From Ruegeria atlantica (GTDB lineage: Bacteria > Pseudomonadota > Alphaproteobacteria > Rhodobacterales > Rhodobacteraceae): a stretch of DNA of 64,000 nt. Positions 55,583 to 64,000 of this stretch are shown here, piece by piece (the stretch's first letter is position 1; every line of letters begins with the position of its first letter). The translations under genes and the position numbers were made by a program. The stretch spans positions 496,001-560,000 of the forward strand of contig NZ_WQCG01000001.1 in assembly GCF_013032505.1 (NCBI RefSeq), given 5' to 3'. The notes under the pieces were generated by a model that did not search any database, was not told the DNA's origin, and saw only the letters and a list, made by a program, of their open reading frames with translations.

Positions 55583-56728
55583 ATGTTTGTCGCCCTAGGC
55601 ATTACGCTTTTCTACATCATTTTTGTCTGGCTTATCTTCTTCAAGTTCCAGTGGCTGAAGTTCAACATCATGTGGGGCATCGTATCCTTCTGGGTGGGCG
55701 CGCATCTGCTGCTGATATTTCTGGTTGCCCTTCGGTTCTTTCAGCCGTTTTCCATCGATAGCCATGTTGTGCGTTCGACCATCCAGATCGTGCCCCGTCT
55801 GACGGAACCAACCATCCTGACCGAGGTGCTGGTTGAACCCAATGCCGAGGTCAAGAAGGGTGATCCGTTGTACCGCTTTGATGACACGGTGTTCGCGCTG
55901 GAGGTTGAGGAAGCCACAGCGCAACTTGTGGCGGCAGAGCAGAACGCCAAGATACTCGAACAGGACGTTATTGCCGCGGCCGAAGCGATTGAACGTGCCA
56001 ACGCGCAGCTGGCATATGCAAGAACTCAAAAGGCCCGATACGAAAACCTTGTACCCGCTGGCGGTGCCCGTCAGGACGAGCTGGATCGCTGGAATGAACA
56101 GGTCACCGAGGATCAGGCTCAGGTCAAAGAGGCCACGGCAAATCTGGAAAAGGCGCAACTGGCGCTGGATTCTCAGATTGACGGGGTGAACACGGGTATT
56201 CTTCAGGCGCAAGCGCAATTGGACAAAGCCCAGTACTTTCTGGACAACACAACAATCTACGCCCCCGAAGACGGGATGATCGTGTCTCAACAGGCGCGTC
56301 CCGGTCTGGTCGTCGGCGATATCCGTCTGGGCGCCATCGCCAGCTTTGTCACCAAGGACAATCCGTACATTCTGGCCACGTACCGACAGCAGAACCTGAA
56401 ATTTGTCGAGGTCGGCCAACCCGTTGAGGTTGCCCTTGATCTGTATCCTGGAGAAATTCTGACCGGCAAGGTCGAGGCTATCTGGTGGGCAACCCGACAG
56501 GGTCAGTACCTGCCATCGGGCCGCCTGCCCGGTTTTGAACTGCCCAAACTGCCCGGACGCATCGCGGTCCAGATTTCGGTCGACATCCCGGACGGGCATA
56601 CCTTTCCCGCCGGTGGCCACGCAGCCGTGGCGATCTATACTGGGCAGGGGAAAAGTTTTGAGTTCCTGAGGCGGATCAACATCCGGCTGTATTCCTTCGC
56701 CAACTTCATTCGACCACTGGATATCTAA
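55583..56728 (+). CDS. HlyD-family membrane fusion protein (YiaV-like)
   Basis: The 381-residue protein has two N-terminal membrane helices (about residues 3-22 and 28-50) rather than one, then a HlyD/EmrA-type periplasmic domain: PRLTEPTILTEVLVEPNAEVKKGDPLYRFD (first lipoyl half), a long helical hairpin (about 110-205), TTIYAPEDGMIVSQQARPGLVVGD (second half) and a beta-barrel. Adaptors of this kind work with an inner-membrane exporter and an outer-membrane channel. No ABC, MFS or FUSC pump gene is next to it; DUF3302 lies upstream and a NodT-type channel 11 bases downstream. Confidence 0.88.
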   Translation: MFVALGITLFYIIFVWLIFFKFQWLKFNIMWGIVSFWVGAHLLLIFLVALRFFQPFSIDSHVVRSTIQIVPRLTEPTILTEVLVEPNAEVKKGDPLYRFDDTVFALEVEEATAQLVAAEQNAKILEQDVIAAAEAIERANAQLAYARTQKARYENLVPAGGARQDELDRWNEQVTEDQAQVKEATANLEKAQLALDSQIDGVNTGILQAQAQLDKAQYFLDNTTIYAPEDGMIVSQQARPGLVVGDIRLGAIASFVTKDNPYILATYRQQNLKFVEVGQPVEVALDLYPGEILTGKVEAIWWATRQGQYLPSGRLPGFELPKLPGRIAVQISVDIPDGHTFPAGGHAAVAIYTGQGKSFEFLRRINIRLYSFANFIRPLDI

Positions 56729-56739
56729 GGACAATTGCG

Positions 56740-58302
56740 ATGACCCGGGCCAGACTATACCGCCGACTGATGGGAGCGGCCCTATGCGCCGCCCTGTTGG
56801 TTGGCTGCACGCCAGTTGGCCCGGATTTCGTGCGCCCGAACTCTCCGGTCGTAAAACAGTGGATCGAGGTCAACAGCCCAAGTGCGGGTCAAAGCGGACT
56901 GACTTCGCGCAGCGCGCCTGTGGTAAAATGGTGGGAGACCTTCAACGACCCCACCCTCAACAAGCTGATCGCTGAGGCTTATGCCCAGAACCTTGACCTA
57001 CAGGTCGCCGGTGCCCGCGTTTTGCAGGCGCGCGCGCAGTTGGGCATCGCGTTCGGCGAGCTTTATCCTCAATCACAAGCCATTGGTGCCTCTATTGAAC
57101 GCCGTCAGGTCAGCGATAACCTCGGGCCGATTTCCGATATCCGTCGGATCATCCCGCTGGATACCGAGTTTTCGACCTCGCAGGTCGGGTTTGATGCCCA
57201 ATGGGAATTGGATGTCTGGGGCCAGCAACGTCGCGGTGTTCAGGCCGCCCGGTCCAATCTGGCTTTGCAAGTGGCCAACTATGACGACGCGCTTGTTACT
57301 CTGACCGGCGATGTTGCCGCCCTGTATGTCAACATCCGTGCTTTGCAGGAGTCGCTGGCCGTGGCGCGCGACAACATCAAACTGCAACAGGAATCAGCGG
57401 ATCTGACCCAATTGCGGTTTAACAACGGCGTCACGACCGAACTGGACGTTCAGGAATCGCTGGCCTTGTTGAACAACACCAAGGCTTTGGTCCCAGAGAT
57501 TGAAAGTGATCTTCAGCAAGCCAAGAACGCTTTGGCCGTGTTGCTGGGAACCACGCCGTCCCGCATGACCAGCCTGCTCGGCAATTCCGGGCGCATACCG
57601 TCTGCGCGTTCGAACGTCTCCGTAGGTGTCCCTGCGGAGCTTCTGCGTCGCCGTCCGGACGTACGCGCGGCCGAGTTGGCAGCGGCTACGCAATCGGCGC
57701 AGGTTGGGATCGCCTTGGCCGACCTATACCCTCAGTTCGTCCTGTCCGGTGCAATTGGTCTGCAAGCCTCCGGCGGGCAGGATCTGTTTTCCTCGGGCAG
57801 CACCACGGGACTGGCAAATGCCGGCGTTGTCTGGAACGTACTGAACTATGGCCGGATCAAGAACAATGTGCGCTCGCAGGATGCGGCCTATCAGGCGCTG
57901 ATCGCCAATTACCAGAACACAGTTCTTACCGCCTATTCCGAAGTCGAAAGTGCGATGGTCGCTTATGCGCAGTCCCGCAAACAGGTCGGGTTTTATGAAA
58001 ACAGTGTGGCCGCGTCGCGCAAGGCGGCGGAAATCGCCATTGACCAGTACCGGGACGGCATCGCCAGTTATTCCCGAATTCTGAACACACAAACGGCCCT
58101 GCTGCGGTCGCAGGCGAACCTGATCCAGGCGCGCCAGCAGGTGTCCAGTAATCTGGTCGCTGTTTATAAGGGATTGGGTGGCGGATGGCAGATCCGGCAG
58201 AATCAGGAATTCCTGCCCGAAACCGTTCTGGCCGAAATGGCGTACCGCACAGATTGGGGCGATTTGCTGGAAAAAACACCAACCCGCGCCAGCTTGAACT
58301 GA
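56740..58302 (+). CDS. outer-membrane efflux lipoprotein, NodT/OprM type
   Basis: The 520-residue TolC-superfamily channel has a lipoprotein signal with lipobox LVGC (acylated C23) and family motifs VGPDFVRP, WWETFNDPTLNKLI and VPAELLRRRPDVRAAE. The two repeats have about 200 residues each, giving the usual coiled-coil periplasmic tunnel. It is co-directional with DUF3302-HlyD (11 bases after HlyD), so it is probably their outer-membrane component; it may also serve the RND pump at 47.4-51.7 kb, which lacks its own. Only three bases separate its stop from that of mprF. Confidence 0.92.
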   Translation: MTRARLYRRLMGAALCAALLVGCTPVGPDFVRPNSPVVKQWIEVNSPSAGQSGLTSRSAPVVKWWETFNDPTLNKLIAEAYAQNLDLQVAGARVLQARAQLGIAFGELYPQSQAIGASIERRQVSDNLGPISDIRRIIPLDTEFSTSQVGFDAQWELDVWGQQRRGVQAARSNLALQVANYDDALVTLTGDVAALYVNIRALQESLAVARDNIKLQQESADLTQLRFNNGVTTELDVQESLALLNNTKALVPEIESDLQQAKNALAVLLGTTPSRMTSLLGNSGRIPSARSNVSVGVPAELLRRRPDVRAAELAAATQSAQVGIALADLYPQFVLSGAIGLQASGGQDLFSSGSTTGLANAGVVWNVLNYGRIKNNVRSQDAAYQALIANYQNTVLTAYSEVESAMVAYAQSRKQVGFYENSVAASRKAAEIAIDQYRDGIASYSRILNTQTALLRSQANLIQARQQVSSNLVAVYKGLGGGWQIRQNQEFLPETVLAEMAYRTDWGDLLEKTPTRASLN

Positions 58303-58305
58303 CTT

Positions 58306-60915
58306 TTACTTCGTCAACCCGCGCAAGCCGCCGGAAATCAGGATGTTAACCTCATACAGGATTCGCGGCGCCGCAAGACCGCCGGGGCTCGCCAGATAGT
58401 TCGGGCTCCATTCCGGATCGAACTTCTGCTTGAAAGACCTCAGTCCTTCAAAGTGATAAAACTGCTCGCCGTGTTCATACACGAACCCGCCGACACGGTT
58501 CCAGAATGACGCCAGCTGCCGGTTCTCAATCCCCGAAAACGGTGCTGCACCCAATGAGAACCAATGGAACCCTTGCTCTGCGCCCCAAGTCATCATCTCG
58601 GCAAACAGAGCGTCCATGATAAAGTTCGAACCGTCAGGCTCATACCGCATCAGGTCCAGCGAGAGCTCGGACTTATGCCCACCCTGAAAGAGATTGGCAA
58701 AGGCCACGATCTTTCCGGTATCCGCTTTTTTCAGGACCGCAAAATCGAAGTAAGACAGGTACTCATCGTCAAACCCGCCCAACGCGAAACCCTTTTCCTC
58801 GCCCGCCTTGTGCTCCAACCAGTCGTCCGAAATCTTGCGCAGTTCGGGTAACAAAGGGCCCACTTTGTCCTTGGGAATGACCTCGAACACATACCCTTCG
58901 CGTTCGGCCCGGTTCTTGGCCTGACGAAACCGTTTGCGGGATTTGCCGTCCAGAGAGAAATCTTTCAGAGGCACGCGCGCGACCTCTCCGATTTTCAGAA
59001 TGGACAGGCCCAGATCCAGAAACGTCGGAAGGTATTTGGTCGAGACGCTGTAGAACGCGCACAACTTGCCTTCGCGATCCGCCATTTCACGCAGTTGCCA
59101 GATCAGTTGCTTTCCGGCTGCTTCATCTCCAACAGGTTCACCCTTGGTGATTAGCGCATTGCCTGTGTCGGCATAGGCCAGAAATGCATCATCATCTGGC
59201 GAGATCAGGAACTGTTTGTCGCCAGTCAGTGAAATCTGCGCCTCGGTGTCTTCGCTTTCCATGACCAGGCGCTCAACAACTTCGGGTATTTCAGTCCGGA
59301 CCGGTTCCGGAACTTCGCGTCCAAAGAGCGAGTTCACCGCCACCACGCCAAGGATAACCGCCACCACAAGGCTGGATCGCAAAAAGCGCGAGGCGTCGCC
59401 GTTCCAAGCGAATTCCCACCATAAGGCGTTCTGATATTCGACATGTGAATAGGAAAACAGCCCGATCCAGAAGACGACCAGCAGCAAGGCGACTACGCTG
59501 ACCAACCACGGGATGTTCAGACGGAAAATCGACGCCCCGCTGACCCGGTAAAACGCCCCGCGAAACGTGGCTAGCAAACCGATCGTCGCCAACATGCTAA
59601 TCGCCTCATGGGTATCGAGGCCCTTGGTCAGCGACGCGACGAACCCGGCAACCATCAGCAGCATCGCCACTATCCATGCGCGGTACAGCTTGCGGAACAG
59701 GCCGCGAGAAACAAGGATCAGTAGGACGCCGACAGCGCTTCCGGCAAGATGCGAAGCTTCGACGAAGGACAAAGGCAGAAAGTCCCGTAGTGCGCTAAGG
59801 TTCTCGCTGCCTGCAGGCAACGCCCCGGACACCAGCAGAATGACGCCCGCCACAGCTGCGACACCGGCCGCGACCATCGGCACAATCGGACGGATCACAC
59901 GATAAACCCACGTGGCAGCTCCGCTGATGTGATGCCGGTGCGTCAGGGCCGAGGCCACTGCGATGGATAACGTCGCGATTGCAAATGGCAGGAAGGTATA
60001 GATCAACCGGTAAAGCAACAGGGCCGCGATCACGTCAGACCGACCCGAGGCCCCTAGCCCGGCGATCAGAGTGGCCTCGAACGCACCAATCCCGCCCGGA
60101 GCGTGGCTGAGGATTCCGACTGCAATTGCGCCAATGTAGATTGTGAAGAAGAACGGGAACCCGATCCCCAGATCATCCGGCATCAACACATACAGCGTCA
60201 TTGATGCGCCAAACAGGTCACCCACCGCGGCCAGCGTCAGCAATCCGGGCAACTTGCCGCCCGGTAGGTTAAACCCCAATCCACCGGTGGCCAGCCTGCG
60301 CCCCCCCTTGGACAGCCAAATGAACAAAGTTGAAAAACCTACAAGCAGGCACAGCCCAATAACGGTTTCGACGGTGTCACTTATCGGCAGAACCTTGGAC
60401 ACCCCGTCTGGGTGAAAGGTCAGCAACCCGCCAAGCAGTAGAATGAAACCCGACCAAAATGCGATCCACGATGTGGCGATCACTCCTGCGACACGCCCCA
60501 GATCAAGGCCCAGAGACGCATAGATCCGGTACCGGATTGCCGTGCCAGTGATGTATGAAAAACCCAGGCAATTGGACACGGCATAACCGCAGGCTCCCGC
60601 CATACCGGCAACAGGCAAAGGGACTTCGCCATCCGCCACGCTTTGAACGGCAAATACATCGTAAAGTGACAGGGACAAAAAGCTGACAGCCGTCCAGCAC
60701 AGGGCGAAAAACATCAGCTTCCACGATGTGTTCGCGACGTCCGTTTTTACATCGGCCCATTTGACGTGCGAAGACAGTTCATGAAGGACAGTCAGGGCAA
60801 TAAGGGTTACCAGAATCGGTATCGCGATTCGGACTACGGGCTTTTCAAGAAATCCCGATACCCGCTCGGCCAGGCGCACAGCCCAGAGTTCTTCGGCGTT
60901 TTCATGAGTTGCCAT
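58306..60915 (-). CDS. mprF: MprF-like lysyl/alanyl-phosphatidylglycerol synthase-flippase
   Basis: The 869-residue protein has about 12-14 membrane helices in residues 25-520 (flippase domain) and a soluble DUF2156 domain (about 540-855) with RKRFRQAKNRAEREGY and GSNFIMDALFAEMMTWG, which transfers an aminoacyl group from charged tRNA to phosphatidylglycerol. This alters membrane charge and gives tolerance to cationic peptides. The amino acid carried cannot be told from the sequence. The gene stands alone and is convergent with the outer-membrane channel gene. Confidence 0.93.
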   Translation of the reverse strand: MATHENAEELWAVRLAERVSGFLEKPVVRIAIPILVTLIALTVLHELSSHVKWADVKTDVANTSWKLMFFALCWTAVSFLSLSLYDVFAVQSVADGEVPLPVAGMAGACGYAVSNCLGFSYITGTAIRYRIYASLGLDLGRVAGVIATSWIAFWSGFILLLGGLLTFHPDGVSKVLPISDTVETVIGLCLLVGFSTLFIWLSKGGRRLATGGLGFNLPGGKLPGLLTLAAVGDLFGASMTLYVLMPDDLGIGFPFFFTIYIGAIAVGILSHAPGGIGAFEATLIAGLGASGRSDVIAALLLYRLIYTFLPFAIATLSIAVASALTHRHHISGAATWVYRVIRPIVPMVAAGVAAVAGVILLVSGALPAGSENLSALRDFLPLSFVEASHLAGSAVGVLLILVSRGLFRKLYRAWIVAMLLMVAGFVASLTKGLDTHEAISMLATIGLLATFRGAFYRVSGASIFRLNIPWLVSVVALLLVVFWIGLFSYSHVEYQNALWWEFAWNGDASRFLRSSLVVAVILGVVAVNSLFGREVPEPVRTEIPEVVERLVMESEDTEAQISLTGDKQFLISPDDDAFLAYADTGNALITKGEPVGDEAAGKQLIWQLREMADREGKLCAFYSVSTKYLPTFLDLGLSILKIGEVARVPLKDFSLDGKSRKRFRQAKNRAEREGYVFEVIPKDKVGPLLPELRKISDDWLEHKAGEEKGFALGGFDDEYLSYFDFAVLKKADTGKIVAFANLFQGGHKSELSLDLMRYEPDGSNFIMDALFAEMMTWGAEQGFHWFSLGAAPFSGIENRQLASFWNRVGGFVYEHGEQFYHFEGLRSFKQKFDPEWSPNYLASPGGLAAPRILYEVNILISGGLRGLTK

Positions 60916-61013
60916 GCTTTGTCCCTGCTCTCAGGCGCGATCACACTCTGCACGATAGAAACGCGCAGGCCGACTTTCGCACAATTTCGTTCAAGCTCAA
61001 AGCGCTACGGGCG

Positions 61014-61442
61014 TCAGACCCGACCTTTGCGCGTGGACAGCAATAGGTTAGTCTCGGACTTGGTAATCCCTTCCATACGCCGGATCTGGAACAGAACCTC
61101 GTCCAGCTCGGCCAAGGTTTCTGTCCAGATTTCCGCAATCAGATCCCAACTTCCATTGGTGGAATGCACGGCGCGCACCTGACGCATGGCGGCTACTCTG
61201 GCCATTGTACGCTCAGTCCCGCGGCCTTCGATTTCCAGCATCATCAACCCGCGTACAGGGCTTTGCGCCACGTCCTGGCGGGTGAGAACGGTAAAGCCAA
61301 CAATCTCGCCGGACTGTTTGAGGCGCTGCAGGCGGCTGCGGACAGTGGTGCGTGTCACACCCAACGTTTCGGCCAGTTCAGACAGCGATGCGCGCGCGTC
61401 CCGATGTAAGGCGCTGAGCAGCCTGCTATCCAAATCGTCCAT
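61014..61442 (-). CDS. Lrp/AsnC-family regulator, likely of arginine/ornithine catabolism
   Basis: The 142-residue protein has an N-terminal helix-turn-helix (LDSRLLSALHRDARASLSELAETLGVTRTTVRSRLQRL) and a C-terminal RAM/ACT-like ligand-binding domain (VRGLMMLEIEGRG...AVHSTNGSWDLIAEIWTETLAELDEVL). It is divergent from arginase with only 86 bases between the starts, so it most likely controls the arginase-CtlX-ornithine cyclodeaminase operon in response to an amino acid and also itself. Length is slightly below the usual 150-160. Confidence 0.92.
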   Translation of the reverse strand: MDDLDSRLLSALHRDARASLSELAETLGVTRTTVRSRLQRLKQSGEIVGFTVLTRQDVAQSPVRGLMMLEIEGRGTERTMARVAAMRQVRAVHSTNGSWDLIAEIWTETLAELDEVLFQIRRMEGITKSETNLLLSTRKGRV

Positions 61443-61528
61443 AACTACTTCTCAATTCGTTTATCAGGATGCCATTTTGAACATTTTGCTGCCTTTTCGC
61501 AAGCCATCACGAATGGGTAGATAATCAT
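61443..61528. promoter_or_regulatory. divergent control region of the Lrp-type gene and arginase operon
   Basis: The 86 bases are AT-rich and contain TTTTGAACATTTTG at 61475-61488 and TGCCTTTTCGCAAG just after, with a further TTCG block near 61455. Lrp proteins bind degenerate AT-rich sites, so this is the probable operator. No exact promoter box can be fixed. Confidence 0.4.
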
Positions 61529-62449
61529 ATGGATACTCAAAACATAACACTGGTCGGCGCGCCGATGGATGCGGGCAAACGTCGCCAGGGCTGCCGCATG
61601 GGACCGGACGCCTATCGGGTGGCCGGTCTGGAACAAGCTCTGACAGATCTTGGGCACCAAGTGACGGATATCGGCAATATCAGCGCCGACCCGTCAGATG
61701 TACCGGAACACCCCCACCTAGTAGCCCTGCCCGAGTGCATCGGCTGGACCAGCGCCCTGAGCCGCGCTGCGCAGGAAACCGCGCCAAAGGGTCTGCCGAT
61801 TTTCATGGGCGGCGACCACGCCTTGTCCATGGGTACGGTTGCAGGCATGGCCGCGCACGCCGACCGGATCGGGCGACCGCTATTTGTACTTTGGCTCGAT
61901 GCTCATAGCGACTTTCACACGCCCGACAGCACCGGCAGCGGCAATCTTCACGGAACGCCGGTCGCATATTTCACCGGGCAGCAGGGCTTTGACGCCTTCC
62001 CGCCCTTACCTGCCCCGGTTCCAACGGATCGCGTGGGCATGATTGGCCTTCGATCGGTGGACCCTGCAGAACGCGCAAGGCTGGAACAGGATCAAGCCAT
62101 GCTGGCTGACATGCGCAGCATTGACGAGCACGGCATCAAAACGCCCTTGATCGCCTTCCTTGACCGCGTTCGCGCAGCAAATGGTATTTTGCACGTGTCG
62201 CTTGATGTCGATTTTCTTGATCCCTCCATTGCCCCTGCCGTGGGCACCACCGTTCCCGGCGGCGCAACCGAACGCGAAGCCCATCTGGTGATGGAACTGC
62301 TGCACGAAAGCGGTCTGGTCTGTTCACTGGATCTGGTCGAACTGAACCCGTTTCTGGATGAGCGTGGACGTACTGCAAAACTGATGGTCGATCTGGCCGC
62401 ATCTCTGCTTGGGCGCCGAATCTTCGACCGCCCGACCCGGAGTTTCTGA
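61529..62449 (+). CDS. rocF: arginase
   Basis: The 306-residue ureohydrolase splits arginine into ornithine and urea using two manganese ions. Metal-binding motifs are all present: GGDHALSMG, LDAHSDFHTP and SLDVDFLDP, plus GNLHGTPVAY near the active site. The length fits bacterial arginases. The ribosome-binding site is weak (GGGTAG). The last base of its stop codon (TGATG at 62447-62451) is the first base of the CtlX start, so the two are translationally coupled. Confidence 0.95.
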   Translation: MDTQNITLVGAPMDAGKRRQGCRMGPDAYRVAGLEQALTDLGHQVTDIGNISADPSDVPEHPHLVALPECIGWTSALSRAAQETAPKGLPIFMGGDHALSMGTVAGMAAHADRIGRPLFVLWLDAHSDFHTPDSTGSGNLHGTPVAYFTGQQGFDAFPPLPAPVPTDRVGMIGLRSVDPAERARLEQDQAMLADMRSIDEHGIKTPLIAFLDRVRAANGILHVSLDVDFLDPSIAPAVGTTVPGGATEREAHLVMELLHESGLVCSLDLVELNPFLDERGRTAKLMVDLAASLLGRRIFDRPTRSF

Positions 62450-63369
62450 TGAATTCTCTGCAATCTCCTTCCGCTGTCGTCATGGTTCGACCGCACGAGT
62501 TTGTGTCGAACCCAGAGACTCGCCATGACAATGCGTTTCAGACACTGGCACACCGATCCGCTGAAGCGACTTCAGCAGCCGCGCGCGATGAACATGATCG
62601 CGCAGTCGAGCAACTGCGCGATGCAGGCGTCACAGTTCATGTATTCGATGATCACGGTCAACAGAACACGCCGGACAGTGTCTTTCCCAACAACTGGTTC
62701 TCGACACATCCCGGCGGGCACGTTGCGATCTATCCTATGTTTGTTCCGTCGCGTCGACGCGAACGCCGCACAGATGTTATCGAGTTGCTGAAACAGGAAT
62801 ACCGCGTTCAGGACGTGATCGATTATTCGGGGCTGGAACAGGACGATCTCGCACTGGAAGGTACCGGAGCAATGGTTCTCGATCACGTCGGCCGCATCGC
62901 TTACACGGTCAAGTCAAACCGCGCTGATCCCGTTTTGTTGGAGCGGTTCTGCACGAACTTCAACTACGAACCCATCGCGTTCGAAGCTAGGGACGACGCA
63001 GGCCGAGACGTTTATCACACCAATGTCCTGATGGGGATCGGCACACATTATGCACTGATCTGCCTCGACATGATCATCGATGCCGAACGCCGCGCGACCG
63101 TACAGGCGCGATTGGAAGAATCCGGTCGCACCGTAATTGATCTGTCCCATGACCAGATCGCAGACTTTGCCGGAAACACCATCGAGCTTAGTGGTCGTGA
63201 TGGGCTCGTGCTGGCTCTTTCCAGCCGCGCCAAAGATGCGCTGACACCCCAACAGACCGACATTATCGAAGACAGCGCCACTCTGCTGCCATTGTCAGTT
63301 CCAACCATAGAAACAGCCGGGGGGTCAGTACGCTGCATGATCGCCGGCATCCACCTTTCCCGCCGATAG
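62449..63369 (+). CDS. ctlX: amidinotransferase-fold hydrolase, CtlX (citrulline utilisation) type
   Basis: The 306-residue enzyme has the guanidino-group-modifying fold: SAVVMVRPHEF at the start, VFPNNWFSTHP (substrate-binding), ALEGTGAMVLD, HTNVLMGIGTHYALI with the catalytic His, and GGSVRCMIAGIH with the catalytic Cys near the C-terminus. CtlX was described as a citrulline ureidase (citrulline to ornithine, CO2 and ammonia); arginine deiminase or dimethylarginase relatives look similar, but the motifs fit CtlX. It is coupled to arginase through a TGATG overlap and followed by ornithine cyclodeaminase after six bases. Confidence 0.87.
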   Translation: MNSLQSPSAVVMVRPHEFVSNPETRHDNAFQTLAHRSAEATSAAARDEHDRAVEQLRDAGVTVHVFDDHGQQNTPDSVFPNNWFSTHPGGHVAIYPMFVPSRRRERRTDVIELLKQEYRVQDVIDYSGLEQDDLALEGTGAMVLDHVGRIAYTVKSNRADPVLLERFCTNFNYEPIAFEARDDAGRDVYHTNVLMGIGTHYALICLDMIIDAERRATVQARLEESGRTVIDLSHDQIADFAGNTIELSGRDGLVLALSSRAKDALTPQQTDIIEDSATLLPLSVPTIETAGGSVRCMIAGIHLSRR

Positions 63370-63375
63370 GAGACC

Positions 63376-64000
63376 ATGATGCAACCTTCTGACAAGGCGC
63401 TTGTGCCCTTTGTATCCGTCGACAACATGATGCGGCTGGTGCACCACATCGGGCTTGAAAAGATGATCACTCAGATCGCAGCTCAGATTGAATCCGACTT
63501 CAAACGCTGGGAGAGCTTTGACAAAACCCCCCGCATCCCGGCCCACTCACCCCATGGCGTGATTGAGCTGATGCCGACCTCGGATGGCGAGGCCTACGGG
63601 TTCAAGTACGTCAACGGCCACCCAAAGAACACGTCCGAGGGGCTGCAGACCGTCACCGCCTTCGGCCTCCTGGCTGACGTTTACACCGGCTACCCGACCC
63701 TGTTGACCGAGATGACAATGTTGACCGCGCTACGCACCGCCGCGACTTCAGCGTTGGTGGGCAGTTATCTGGCCCCGAAAAACTCGCGCGTCATGGCGAT
63801 GATCGGCAACGGCGCGCAGTCTGAATTCCAATGTTTGGCGTTCAAGGCCATGTGTGGAATTGACACCGTACGTCTGTATGACACCGATCACGCAGCGACC
63901 GAGAAGTGTGCAGCGAACCTCAAGAACACCGGACTGACGGTCGTGCTGTGCAAAACGCCCGAAGACGCCATCGAAGGCGCGCAAATCATCACCACCTGCA
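63376..64000 (+). CDS. ornithine cyclodeaminase (3' end off the window)
   Basis: The first 208 residues of an ornithine cyclodeaminase/mu-crystallin-family enzyme are present, still open at the right edge. SPHGVIELMP, YGFKYVNGHPKNT and a Rossmann NAD site MAMIGNGAQSEFQ are family signatures; in this group NGHPKNT-type proteins convert ornithine to proline and ammonia. AGGAG lies four bases before the first ATG (63376) and seven before a second in-frame one at 63379. Position after arginase and CtlX supports ornithine as substrate. Confidence 0.93.
   Translation, partial: MMQPSDKALVPFVSVDNMMRLVHHIGLEKMITQIAAQIESDFKRWESFDKTPRIPAHSPHGVIELMPTSDGEAYGFKYVNGHPKNTSEGLQTVTAFGLLADVYTGYPTLLTEMTMLTALRTAATSALVGSYLAPKNSRVMAMIGNGAQSEFQCLAFKAMCGIDTVRLYDTDHAATEKCAANLKNTGLTVVLCKTPEDAIEGAQIITTC

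Noticed and set aside
55595..56734. Antisense frame of 379 residues over the HlyD gene
   Set aside because: Same codon-bias effect; the plus-strand frame has clear HlyD motifs and good spacing to its neighbours.

Overview
The window looks like ordinary chromosome of a marine alphaproteobacterium of the Roseobacter group (Rhodobacteraceae). The evidence is gene content: TrgA/TrgB, a CtlX-arginase-ornithine cyclodeaminase set, a GcvT-type dimethylglycine/sarcosine oxidase, MprF, an ImuA-like protein, an alphaproteobacterial-type MetG and moderately high GC. The genus cannot be fixed from the sequence. No rRNA, tRNA, insertion sequence, phage gene or CRISPR array was seen. 56 protein-coding genes are called; two run off the ends (trgB at the left, ornithine cyclodeaminase at the right).

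Layout. 0-5.6 kb (minus): a run of class V aminotransferase, photolyase, cyclopropane fatty acid synthase, TrgA and TrgB, which suggests membrane/oxidative/tellurite stress. 5.8-7.5 kb: pyrH and miaA, divergent. 7.9-14.4 kb: a complete peptide-type ABC importer (Tat-exported binding protein, two permeases, fused double ATPase). 14.4-22.5 kb: lytic transglycosylase, ssb, an M50 protease with CBS domains, aroK-aroB, a 49-residue membrane protein overlapping a 507-residue exported protein, xerD and a CorC/HlyC-type membrane protein. 22.7-25.8 kb: a methylated-glycine oxidase and a MocA-like nucleotidyltransferase. 25.8-26.55 kb: a 756-base AT-rich gap with strong hairpins. 26.5-30.2 kb: a Do-type periplasmic protease followed by an OmpR-type two-component system.

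30.2-33.0 kb (minus): a tightly coupled CHAD - ParA - CYTH operon, the most unusual association here. CHAD proteins bind polyphosphate, CYTH enzymes act on triphosphates/polyphosphate, and ParA-type ATPases position cargo, so a polyphosphate-body positioning or processing module is a testable idea. 33.1-42.7 kb: tfoX-like, ndk, MFS pumps, an ABC-F/ACT/MarC string, a membrane aspartic protease, an ImuA-like protein with no adjacent imuB, and a YceI protein coupled to an MFS carrier. 42.7-45.2 kb (minus): flotillin with its YqiJ-like partner. 45.4-51.7 kb: metG and an RND pump without its own outer-membrane channel. 51.8-54.3 kb: divergent glpD/glpR. 54.4-58.3 kb: DUF5993, DsbB, DUF3302, HlyD and a NodT-type channel, an export set lacking a recognisable pump. 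58.3-60.9 kb: mprF. 61.0-64.0 kb: an Lrp-family regulator divergent from arginase, CtlX and ornithine cyclodeaminase, converting arginine and citrulline to ornithine and then proline.

Many start codons were moved inward from the longest reading frame, using ribosome-binding sites and family starts. Functions rest on motifs read by eye; no database search was run.
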